In this document: positions 26,984-35,572 of the stretch, piece after piece
Layout of the letters: each line of letters starts with the position of its first letter
Numbering within the stretch: the stretch's first letter is position 1
Assembly (NCBI RefSeq): GCF_000519305.1
Contig: NZ_JAFG01000004.1
Coordinates: 186,001 to 250,000 of the forward strand
DNA: 64,000 bases
Origin: Mesorhizobium ciceri WSM4083
GTDB taxonomy: Bacteria; Pseudomonadota; Alphaproteobacteria; Rhizobiales; Rhizobiaceae
Reading direction: 5' to 3'
Notes under the pieces: model-generated
The model's database searches: none
Told to the model about the DNA's origin: nothing
What the model saw: only the letters and a program-made list of their open reading frames with translations
Position numbers and translations under genes: made by a program

Positions 26984-27484
26984 TTATGATTTTCTCTCCC
27001 CAATAATGGTCGCGCCAAGTTTTTCCAGCGAGGCGCGCAGTTCATCATTATCGACCAGGCCGACAGTCCCCGACAATTTCGTCTTCTCAGCCGCCGTCAG
27101 CGGCCTCAGGGCCGGTTTGCGCCTTCCTTTGTCGGCCGCCACCGGTTTCTGCAGGATCCTGATGCGGTTGATGGCGGTGAAGCCGAGGAAGGCGTTGACC
27201 CGGTTGATGATCTCGCCCGTCTCGTGCTGCAGATGAAGTGCCGCCATGCCTTCGCAGGCAATGACCAGCACGGCCGGCTCGAACGGATCGTCCTCATGCA
27301 TACGGCGCGGCCACTGGATTTTTTCGGGGCGCGAATGGCTGGCCAGCCGCGGGCCGGCGATCTCGTCCCATGACTGGACGAGGCCGATCGAAATGCCGGC
27401 CCGCTTGCGCAGCACTGGATCGAGGATCCTGGTCGCGAGATCGCTGACCGGGACGGGATTGCCGTAGGGCGTTCTCCCTGCCAT
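26984..27484 (-). CDS. DUF721 / DciA family protein
   Basis: 166 residues. The N-terminal region VSDLATRILDPVLRKRAG, then SWDEIAGPRLASHSRPEKIQWPR, is the DUF721 domain, related to DciA, the widespread loader or partner of replicative helicase DnaB in bacteria lacking DnaC. The C-terminal third (PALRPLTAAEKTKL, DNDELRASLEKLGA) is a helical extension seen in alphaproteobacterial members. The start at 27484 (MAGRTPYGNP) is chosen because the open frame further upstream overlaps the divergent mutY. It probably has a replication role, by family. Confidence 0.8.
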   Translation of the reverse strand: MAGRTPYGNPVPVSDLATRILDPVLRKRAGISIGLVQSWDEIAGPRLASHSRPEKIQWPRRMHEDDPFEPAVLVIACEGMAALHLQHETGEIINRVNAFLGFTAINRIRILQKPVAADKGRRKPALRPLTAAEKTKLSGTVGLVDNDELRASLEKLGATIIGERKS

Positions 27485-27537
27485 GTACGTCCTCCAGCGA
27501 CGACCCAGCAGATACCGGCCAGGCCAATACAAGATCA

Positions 27538-28686
27538 ATGGCACCAGCAGACCAGACCCGCAAGACCGCATCCTGGGATAGTGGTAAAGCCACATCCGGG
27601 AATATCGCATCCCGCCTGCTAGACTGGTACGACGTGCACCACCGTGAACTGCCGTGGCGCATCACGCCCCGTGAGCATGCGCGCGGCGTGCGGCCTGATC
27701 CCTACCGCATCTGGCTCTCCGAGGTCATGCTTCAGCAGACCACCGTCGAAGCGGTGAAGGCCTATTTCCGGGTATTCGTCGAGAAATGGCCCGACGTCGA
27801 GGCGCTGGCCGCGGCGCCCACCGAGGACGTGATGAAGGCCTGGGCCGGGCTCGGCTACTACTCCCGCGCCCGCAATCTCAAGGCCTGTGCCGATCTTGTG
27901 GCCGCGCGTGGCGGCCGGTTTCCCGACACGGAGACGGGTTTGAGAGAACTGCCCGGCATCGGCGCCTATACGTCGGCGGCCATCACGGCGATTGCCTTCG
28001 ATCGCCCCGCCGCCGTTGTCGACGGCAATGTCGAACGCGTCATCTCCCGGCTGTTTTCGATCGCAACCCCGCTCAGCGAAGCCAAGCCCGAGATCCGCGC
28101 CCATGTCGAGCGCATGGTGCCCGGGGCAAGGCCCGGCGACTTCGCCCAGGCGATGATGGATCTCGGCGCCACCATCTGCACGCCACGCCGGCCACGCTGC
28201 ATGCTGTGCCCGCTGCGCGAAGACTGCGACGCCGTCGTTTCAGGCGATCCCGAGCACTTCCCGGTGCGCCTGCCCAAAGCCGACAAGCCGCAGCGACACG
28301 GCGCGGCCTTTGTCGCCGTGCGGGCCGACGGCGCCATCCTTCTGCGCAAACGGGCGGAGAAGGGCTTGCTCGGCGGGATGACCGAGGTGCCGACGACAGG
28401 CTGGACCGCGCGCATCGATGGGGCAACCACGGAAGCGGCCGCGCCCTTTCCCGCCGATTGGCGGCATGCGGGCCGCATTGCGCATGTCTTCACGCATTTC
28501 GCTCTCCAACTCGAAGTCTTTCACGCTCACATCAAAGGTGATGTGCCAGACGGGCATTTCTGGTCGCTCGCTCACGAGATTTCCGGCGAGGCGCTACCCA
28601 CTGTCATGAAAAAGGCAATCGAGGCTGCGATACCCGGCGCGACGAAAAAGCCGTCGCTACACAGTGCAAAGAGGCCCCATGACTGA
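27538..28686 (+). CDS. mutY: A/G-specific adenine DNA glycosylase MutY
   Basis: 382 residues. MutY removes adenine mispaired with 8-oxoguanine. The catalytic Glu lies in SEVMLQQTTVEAV; the helix-hairpin-helix GIGAYTSAAITAIAF is followed by the conserved Asp in VDGNV. The iron-sulfur ligands are in CTPRRPRCMLCPLREDC (C-x6-C-x2-C-x5-C). A NUDIX-like C-terminal domain that recognises 8-oxoG covers about residues 250-370. Its last 8 bases overlap the start of the HAD gene. It is divergent from the DUF721 gene, with 53 bases between the two starts. Confidence 0.95.
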   Translation: MAPADQTRKTASWDSGKATSGNIASRLLDWYDVHHRELPWRITPREHARGVRPDPYRIWLSEVMLQQTTVEAVKAYFRVFVEKWPDVEALAAAPTEDVMKAWAGLGYYSRARNLKACADLVAARGGRFPDTETGLRELPGIGAYTSAAITAIAFDRPAAVVDGNVERVISRLFSIATPLSEAKPEIRAHVERMVPGARPGDFAQAMMDLGATICTPRRPRCMLCPLREDCDAVVSGDPEHFPVRLPKADKPQRHGAAFVAVRADGAILLRKRAEKGLLGGMTEVPTTGWTARIDGATTEAAAPFPADWRHAGRIAHVFTHFALQLEVFHAHIKGDVPDGHFWSLAHEISGEALPTVMKKAIEAAIPGATKKPSLHSAKRPHD

Positions 28687-29290
28687 AATACGCCACATCG
28701 TTTTCGACATCGGCCGCGTGCTGATCCACTACGATCCCAACATTCCGTTCAGCCGCCTCATTCCGGATGTCGAAGAGAGAAAGTGGTTTTTCGACAATGT
28801 CTGCACGCATGACTGGAACATCGAGCAGGATCGCGGCCGGACCTGGGAAGAGGCCGAGGCGCTGCTGATCGCGGACCATCCCGATCACGCGGAAAACATC
28901 CGCGCTTTCCGCCGCCATTGGCACGAGATGGTGCCACATGCCTATGACGATAGCGTCGCCATCATGGTCGGCCTGATCGAGAGCGGCCACGACGTGACCA
29001 TGCTGACCAATTTTGCCAGCGACACGCTGGCCGAGGCCCGCGAACGCTTCGATTTTCTCAATCGTCCGCGCGGCGTGACGGTGTCGGCCGATATCCGCCA
29101 GATCAAACCGGACCGCGCCATCTACGATCACCACGTCGCCGCATTCGGCCTCGAACCGTCGGCCACGCTGTTCATCGACGACAGCCAGAAGAATGTCGAC
29201 GGCGCCAAGGCGGCAGGCTGGCAATCGGTGCTGTTCACCGACGCAAAGACGCTTCAGGCAGACCTTGAACGTCTCGGAATCAAGGCCTGA
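28679..29290 (+). CDS. HAD-superfamily hydrolase (YihX-like)
   Basis: 203 residues. The first motif is FDIGRVLIHYD, the variant of the HAD nucleophile loop found in the YihX/epoxide-hydrolase-N subgroup where Gly-Arg follows the nucleophile Asp. Motif II (MLTNFASDT) and the metal-binding loop LFIDDSQKNVDGAKAAG are intact. Likely a small-molecule phosphatase; the substrate is unknown. The ATG at 28679 overlaps the mutY 3' end by 8 bases, suggesting coupled translation. An ATG 15 bases earlier is possible but less likely. Confidence 0.85.
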   Translation: MTEIRHIVFDIGRVLIHYDPNIPFSRLIPDVEERKWFFDNVCTHDWNIEQDRGRTWEEAEALLIADHPDHAENIRAFRRHWHEMVPHAYDDSVAIMVGLIESGHDVTMLTNFASDTLAEARERFDFLNRPRGVTVSADIRQIKPDRAIYDHHVAAFGLEPSATLFIDDSQKNVDGAKAAGWQSVLFTDAKTLQADLERLGIKA

Positions 29291-29310
29291 TTTGAATCGC
29301 TTCGCGCGAT

Positions 29311-29331
29311 CCGTTGAGCCTGAATCAACGG
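29311..29331. terminator. Hairpin between the HAD gene and ccrM
   Basis: A 7-base-pair stem (CCGTTGA / TCAACGG) with loop GCCTGAA, 20 bases after the HAD stop. It is the first of two adjacent hairpins in the convergent intergenic space. GAATC, a GANTC site, occurs at 29294 and again at 29322, where it spans the loop and the stem. Confidence 0.5.
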
Positions 29332-29345
29332 CATTCGAAGCAATT

Positions 29346-30515
<1,170 letters not shown>

Positions 30516-30663
30516 TTACTCCTGGTTATGGTTACCGATCAGCGTAAATATTCCGTGAAGGCCAAGGGACGGGGTGGCGAATTTGCGAAGGCGGCCCTGT
30601 TGGTGTATGCCGCGCCGCCTGAGCCTTCCGAGGCCACCTCGCCCTCCCATTGTCCGGATCACC

Positions 30664-31350
30664 ATGCCCCAGCCAGACCTTGTCATCTTCGATTGCGACG
30701 GCGTGCTCGTCGATTCCGAAATCATCGCCGCCCGCGTCGAGGCGGAACTGCTGACACTGGCCGGCTACGAAATATCGGCTGAGGAGATTTCCGAGACCTA
30801 TGCCGGACTGACCTTCAAGGACATCATGATGCGGGTCGAGGAGAAATCCAGCATACCCTTCCAGGCCTCGCTGATCGACCGCGCCGAAGACCTGGTCGAC
30901 CGCAAACTGCGCAGCGACGTCCGCGCCATCGACGGCGTGCGCGAGGCGGTCGCCGCGGTCACGGTGCCGCGCTGCGTCTGCTCGAATTCACGCTCCGAGC
31001 GGATCGAATTCATGCTGGAGAAAGTGCATCTGCTGCCGTTTTTCACCGACCGGATTTTTTCGGCGATGGAAACACCGACCGGGAAAACGAAACCGGCGCC
31101 GGACGTGTTCCTGTTTGCGGCGGAGAAACTCAACGCCAACCCGGCGAACACTTTCGTCATCGAGGATTCCGTGCACGGCGTCCACGGCGCAAGGGCGGCA
31201 GGCATGCGGGTGATCGGCTTCACCGGAGCCGCCCACAGCTATTCCGGCCATGCCGACGCGCTCACCGAGGCCGGCGCCGAAACGGTGATCCGCCGCTGGG
31301 CGGAGTTGAAAAGCGTGATCGCGGCGCTGTCGGAGTGGTCGGACGCCTGA
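30664..31350 (+). CDS. HAD-superfamily hydrolase, phosphoglycolate/beta-phosphoglucomutase type
   Basis: 228 residues. The DCDGVLVDSE nucleophile motif, SNSRSERI, TKPAPDVFLFAAEKL, and IEDSVHGVHGARAAGM form a complete HAD subfamily IA3 active site, with a helical cap between about residues 20 and 85. Such enzymes dephosphorylate sugar phosphates or phosphoglycolate; the exact substrate is not readable. MPQPDLVIFDCDG at 30664 is the natural start, though the frame is open from 30574. A small hairpin follows the gene. Confidence 0.85.
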   Translation: MPQPDLVIFDCDGVLVDSEIIAARVEAELLTLAGYEISAEEISETYAGLTFKDIMMRVEEKSSIPFQASLIDRAEDLVDRKLRSDVRAIDGVREAVAAVTVPRCVCSNSRSERIEFMLEKVHLLPFFTDRIFSAMETPTGKTKPAPDVFLFAAEKLNANPANTFVIEDSVHGVHGARAAGMRVIGFTGAAHSYSGHADALTEAGAETVIRRWAELKSVIAALSEWSDA

Positions 31351-31353
31351 GAA

Positions 31354-31373
31354 GCGTGCGCCGCGACGCACGC
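31354..31373. terminator. Hairpin between convergent HAD and lipoprotein genes
   Basis: A 7-base-pair stem (GCGTGCG / CGCACGC) with a 6-base loop, starting 4 bases after the HAD stop. No T-run follows. Confidence 0.45.
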
Positions 31374-31392
31374 CCTACGCAACCGCCGGAAT

Positions 31393-32124
31393 CTAGTTCG
31401 TCGCGGCGGCTCTCTTCCTCTGCTTCTTCTTCGGCTTGTCGACCGTTGCCTTATGCGCGGTTTCGTCATAGCCGGCAAAGGCCTGATAGTCCTGCGCCGT
31501 CGGCTCGGGCACGACAATATTGGAATCGGTGAAGACGAACTGCGTGGCGACCGAAGGATCGGTGACCTGGACCTGATACTGGTGGATCTGCGAATAGAGG
31601 ACCTCGGTGCCATGCATCACAGCCGTGCGGATGGGCATGGTGATAGTGCCTGGAGAAAACTTCGGTCCGGGGACAATCTTGCCGGCGACCGCGATCTTCA
31701 TCGTCAACTGGCCGTTGGCACGGCTGCAGTCGCGTGTCACATCGCTGACCGATGCCTGGTAGATGATGTTGGCCGATTCGTCGGGCGGAGTTGCAGCAGC
31801 GGCGTCAGCCTCGGCCTGGGCCGCGGCATCCTGCGCGGCGTCGCCGGTCTTCTTGATCCTGGGCTTGGGCTTCTGAGCTTCCTTGGAATAGGTGTTGAAG
31901 AAAGCCGTGCCGTCGCGCACCATCACCCGAGGGCAATAGGCCTGCAACTGGCTGGCCAGTATCTTGGGATCCTGGGGCGGCGGTGGCGCCGTCGGGTCCT
32001 CCTTCTTGCCTATGCCGAGGTTCAGGATGCCATTGTCGCCCGATTGGCAGCCGGCGGCGGCAAGCATAAAGCCGGTGAGCGCAAGACCCGCCAAAAAGCG
32101 ACCACTGAATGTACGAAACGCCAT
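31393..32124 (-). CDS. Uncharacterised lipoprotein
   Basis: 243 residues. A lipoprotein signal (FLAGLALTGFMLAAAGC) is lipidated at about Cys-26. A Pro-rich stretch, a predicted beta-rich domain and a Lys/Arg-rich tail (PKKKQRKRAAATN) follow. Two conserved-looking cysteines occur in AYCPRV and TRDCSRA. I do not recognise a named family, though the arrangement resembles conserved rhizobial lipoproteins. The start at 32124 gives the best signal peptide; a longer frame runs to 32166. It is divergent from thrC. Confidence 0.75.
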   Translation of the reverse strand: MAFRTFSGRFLAGLALTGFMLAAAGCQSGDNGILNLGIGKKEDPTAPPPPQDPKILASQLQAYCPRVMVRDGTAFFNTYSKEAQKPKPRIKKTGDAAQDAAAQAEADAAAATPPDESANIIYQASVSDVTRDCSRANGQLTMKIAVAGKIVPGPKFSPGTITMPIRTAVMHGTEVLYSQIHQYQVQVTDPSVATQFVFTDSNIVVPEPTAQDYQAFAGYDETAHKATVDKPKKKQRKRAAATN

Positions 32125-32252
32125 GAAACTGCACTTCCCTCTCGCAAAGCTGGTGACGTATATCAACCGCGCGGCAAAAATGCGACTGAGCCAGCGCAGA
32201 AATTAACCACCTTGCGGTGGATGGAAAAGCCAAGCAGTAACGGAATTGTGAC

Positions 32253-33650
32253 ATGCACTATGTGAGTACCCGCGGGGAAGCCCCCGTTCTTGGATTTTCC
32301 GACACCGTGCTAGCCGGGCTGGCGCGCGACGGCGGGCTCTACGTGCCGCGCGAGTGGCCACAGTTTTCCGCCGCCGAGATCCGCGCCATGCGCGGCCTTG
32401 CCTATCCCGACCTTGCTATCCGCGTGCTGTCGCCGTTCCTAGGCGACGAAATCCCGGCCCCCGTTTTCGAGCGGCTGGTGCGCGAAGCCTATGCCACCTT
32501 CCGCCACGAGGCCGTCTGCCCGCTGGTGCAGACCGGCCCCAACACCTTCATCCTGGAACTCTTCCACGGGCCGACGCTCGCCTTCAAGGACGTGGCGATG
32601 CAGCTTCTGGCCCGGCTGATGGACCATGTGCTTACCGAACGCGACCAGCACGCCACCATCGTCGGCGCCACCTCGGGCGATACCGGCGGGGCGGCCATCG
32701 ATGCCTTTGCCGGTCGCAGCCGGACCGACATCTTCATCCTTTTCCCGCACGGCCGCGTCTCTCCGGTGCAGCAGCGGCAGATGACGACGTCGACGGCTGC
32801 AAACGTCCATGCGCTGGCGATCGAAGGCAATTTCGACGATTGCCAGGGCCTGCTCAAGGACATGTTCAACGATCACGGATTTCGCGACCGGGTGGCGCTT
32901 TCGGGCGTCAATTCGATCAATTGGGCCCGCATCATGGCCCAGATCGTCTATTATTTCTCCTCGGCGCTGTCGCTCGGCGCACCGGACAGGCCGGTCTCCT
33001 TCACCGTGCCGACCGGCAATTTCGGCGATATCTTCGCCGGCTACGCTGCCAAGAAGATGGGACTGCCGATCGAGCGGCTGGTCATCGCCACCAATGACAA
33101 CGACATTCTGGCGCGCACCTTTTCGACCGGCGAATACCGCACCAAGGGCGTCTTTGCGACCACGTCGCCGTCGATGGATATCCAGGTGTCGTCGAATTTC
33201 GAACGCCTGTTGTTCGAGGCCTCCGGCCGTGACGCGGCGACCGTGCGGCGCTATATGGACGGCCTGAAGCAGTCCGGCGCTTTCACCATCGAACCTCAGC
33301 AAATCGCCGGGATGCGGTCCGAATTCGACGCCGGCCGCGCTGATATGGACGAGGTCGCGGCCACCATCCGCTCGACGCTCGCGGCCAGCAACTATCTGCT
33401 CGATCCGCACACCGCGGCAGCCGTGCATGTCGCTGCGGGCAAGGCGTCAGGCGCCGTGCCGATGGTGGTGCTGGGTACCGCGCACCCGGCAAAATTCCCG
33501 GCCGCCGTCGAAGCCGCCAGCGGCGTGTCGCCCGCACTGCCCGCATGGCTAGGTGGGTTGATGACATCGGAGGAAAAATACACGGTACTTCCATCCGACC
33601 TGAAAATGGTGGAAGATTACGTCGGCCGCCGCGCGCGGGCGGCGCGTTAG
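32253..33650 (+). CDS. thrC: Threonine synthase
   Basis: 465 residues, the length of the class with an N-terminal extension. It converts O-phosphohomoserine to threonine with PLP. The PLP lysine lies in HGPTLAFKDVAMQLL; the phosphate-binding loop is GATSGDTGGAA; SVNSINWARI and TGNFGDIFAGYAA are the family motifs. It opens a plus-strand run with the M16 peptidase (14 bases on), the GNAT gene and the EAL gene. Homoserine kinase thrB, the preceding step, is at 42635-43597. Confidence 0.95.
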   Translation: MHYVSTRGEAPVLGFSDTVLAGLARDGGLYVPREWPQFSAAEIRAMRGLAYPDLAIRVLSPFLGDEIPAPVFERLVREAYATFRHEAVCPLVQTGPNTFILELFHGPTLAFKDVAMQLLARLMDHVLTERDQHATIVGATSGDTGGAAIDAFAGRSRTDIFILFPHGRVSPVQQRQMTTSTAANVHALAIEGNFDDCQGLLKDMFNDHGFRDRVALSGVNSINWARIMAQIVYYFSSALSLGAPDRPVSFTVPTGNFGDIFAGYAAKKMGLPIERLVIATNDNDILARTFSTGEYRTKGVFATTSPSMDIQVSSNFERLLFEASGRDAATVRRYMDGLKQSGAFTIEPQQIAGMRSEFDAGRADMDEVAATIRSTLAASNYLLDPHTAAAVHVAAGKASGAVPMVVLGTAHPAKFPAAVEAASGVSPALPAWLGGLMTSEEKYTVLPSDLKMVEDYVGRRARAAR

Positions 33651-33664
33651 GGAGTAGTAGCCAT

Positions 33665-34957
33665 ATGGGTGTTGAGGTAAGCCGTCTGTCGAACGGCCTG
33701 ACAGTCGCCACCGAAACCCTTCAAAGCATCGAATCGGTTGCCCTTGGTGCCTGGGTCAAGTCGGGTGCCCGCAATGAACGTGAGGACGAGCATGGCATGG
33801 CCCATCTGCTCGAGCACATGGCGTTCAAGGGCACGAAAAGGCGGAGCGCCTTCGAAATCGCCTCGGAGATCGAGGACGTCGGCGGCGAGATCAATGCCGC
33901 CACCAGCGTCGAGACCACCTCCTACTATGCCAGGGTGCTCTCCGACGACGTGCCGCTGGCCGTCGACATTCTAGCCGACATCCTGCAGGAGTCCGAGTTC
34001 GACCCGCAGGAACTCGAACGCGAACAGCATGTGATCCTGCAGGAGATCGGCGCCGCGCACGACACCCCCGACGACATCGTCTTCGACCGGTTCACCGAGA
34101 CGGCGTTTCGCCACCAGACCATCGGCCGCTCGATCCTGGGCACGCCGGAAACCGTCAAATCCTTCACCTCGAAGCAGCTGCACGATTTCATCGAGCGGCA
34201 ATATGGCGCCGAACGCATGGTGATCGTCGCTGCCGGCGACATCAAGCACGACAATTTCGTGCGCGAGGTCGAGAAGCAGCTCGGCGGCTTCCGCAGCAAG
34301 GCCGACAGCACCATCCCGCAATATGCACAATATGTCGGCGGCGACTTCCGCGAGGACCGCGACCTGATGGACGCGCAGATCGTGCTGGGGTTCGAGGGTC
34401 GCGCCTATCATGTGCGGGATTTCTATGCCTCGCAGGTGCTGTCGATGATCCTCGGCGGCGGCATGTCGTCGCGCCTGTTCCAGGAGGTCCGAGAGAAGCG
34501 CGGCCTGTGTTATTCGGTCTATGCCTTCCATTGGGGCTTTTCCGACACCGGCGTCTTCGGCGTCCATGCCGCCACCGGCCAGAGCGACATCGCCGAACTG
34601 GTGCCTGTCATCATCGACGAACTGCAGAAGGCCGGCGAGAAGATCCTGCAGGAGGAACTCGACCGCGCTCGCGCCCAATATCGCGCTGGGCTGATCATGT
34701 CCGCCGAAAGCCCGGCCAGCCGGGCTTCGCAGATCGCACGGCAACTGCTTCTGTTCGGCCGGCCGATCGCCAAGGAGGAACTGATGGAACGGCTGTCGGC
34801 GCTGACGATCGAGCGGCTGACCGATCTGTCGTCGCGATTGTTCTCGACCAAGCCGACGCTTACCGCTGTCGGGCCTGTGGGTACGCTGGCGCCCTACGAG
34901 GCGATCCTCGAATCGCTTGCGGGCACGCAGACCACGGCCCGCAAGCTCGCCGTCTAA
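33665..34957 (+). CDS. M16-family zinc peptidase (mitochondrial processing peptidase-like)
   Basis: 430 residues, one inverted zinc motif HLLEH near residue 45 with the downstream Glu in EDVGGEINAATSVETTSYYARV, all intact. The second half (MSSRLFQEVREKRGLCYSVYAF) carries the arginine/tyrosine motif of active single-chain members such as the Rickettsia-type MPP-like peptidases. It is cytoplasmic or periplasmic without an evident signal peptide. The ATG is 14 bases after thrC, an arrangement common across Rhizobiales. Confidence 0.9.
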   Translation: MGVEVSRLSNGLTVATETLQSIESVALGAWVKSGARNEREDEHGMAHLLEHMAFKGTKRRSAFEIASEIEDVGGEINAATSVETTSYYARVLSDDVPLAVDILADILQESEFDPQELEREQHVILQEIGAAHDTPDDIVFDRFTETAFRHQTIGRSILGTPETVKSFTSKQLHDFIERQYGAERMVIVAAGDIKHDNFVREVEKQLGGFRSKADSTIPQYAQYVGGDFREDRDLMDAQIVLGFEGRAYHVRDFYASQVLSMILGGGMSSRLFQEVREKRGLCYSVYAFHWGFSDTGVFGVHAATGQSDIAELVPVIIDELQKAGEKILQEELDRARAQYRAGLIMSAESPASRASQIARQLLLFGRPIAKEELMERLSALTIERLTDLSSRLFSTKPTLTAVGPVGTLAPYEAILESLAGTQTTARKLAV

Positions 34958-34972
34958 GCCCCTCAAAGCGCC

Positions 34973-35569
34973 ATGTTCGCGCTCCCTTTCTTTCGCCGTG
35001 ACCTGCCGGCACTGAAAGGCGACCGCGTCACGCTGCGCGTGCCGTTCACCAATGACTATCGCGAGTGGGCGGCGGTGCGCGGGGAAAGCCGCGCCTTCCT
35101 CGAACCATGGGAACCACGCTGGACCCCCGATGAACTCGACCGCAACGCTTGGCGGCTGCGCATCAGCCGCTACCGCGAGGATTTTGCTCAGGGAACCGCT
35201 ATCGCCTTCTTCATCTTCGAGAGGAGCAGTGGCAAGCTGGCCGGCGGCATCACGCTCGGCAACATACGCCATGGCGTCTCGCAAAGCGGCCATGTCGGCT
35301 ACTGGATCGGCGAGCGCTTCGGCGGCCGCGGCCTGATGACCGACGCGGTCAAGGTGGTGGCCCGCTTCGCCTTCGATACGCTGAGGTTGCACCGGATCGA
35401 AGCGGCCTGTATTCCCGACAACATCAGGTCGATCCGCGTGCTTGAAAAAGCCGGATTTCGGCGCGAAGGACTGCTGCGATCCTATCTCAGGATCAACGGC
35501 ATCTGGCAGGACCACTACCTCTACGCCCGGATCGCGGACGATCCGCCGGGCGTTGGAACGAAGGACTGA
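34973..35569 (+). CDS. GNAT-family acetyltransferase (RimJ/RimL-like)
   Basis: 198 residues. The acetyl-CoA-binding strand and loop are in SQSGHVGYWIGERFGGRGLMTDAV, and the RimJ/L pattern LRLHRIEAACIPDNIRSIRVLEKAGFRREG is complete. RimJ/L relatives acetylate N-termini of ribosomal proteins or small substrates. It follows the M16 peptidase by 15 bases and precedes the EAL gene by 3 bases, which suggests one transcript from thrC. Confidence 0.87.
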   Translation: MFALPFFRRDLPALKGDRVTLRVPFTNDYREWAAVRGESRAFLEPWEPRWTPDELDRNAWRLRISRYREDFAQGTAIAFFIFERSSGKLAGGITLGNIRHGVSQSGHVGYWIGERFGGRGLMTDAVKVVARFAFDTLRLHRIEAACIPDNIRSIRVLEKAGFRREGLLRSYLRINGIWQDHYLYARIADDPPGVGTKD

Positions 35570-35572
35570 TTT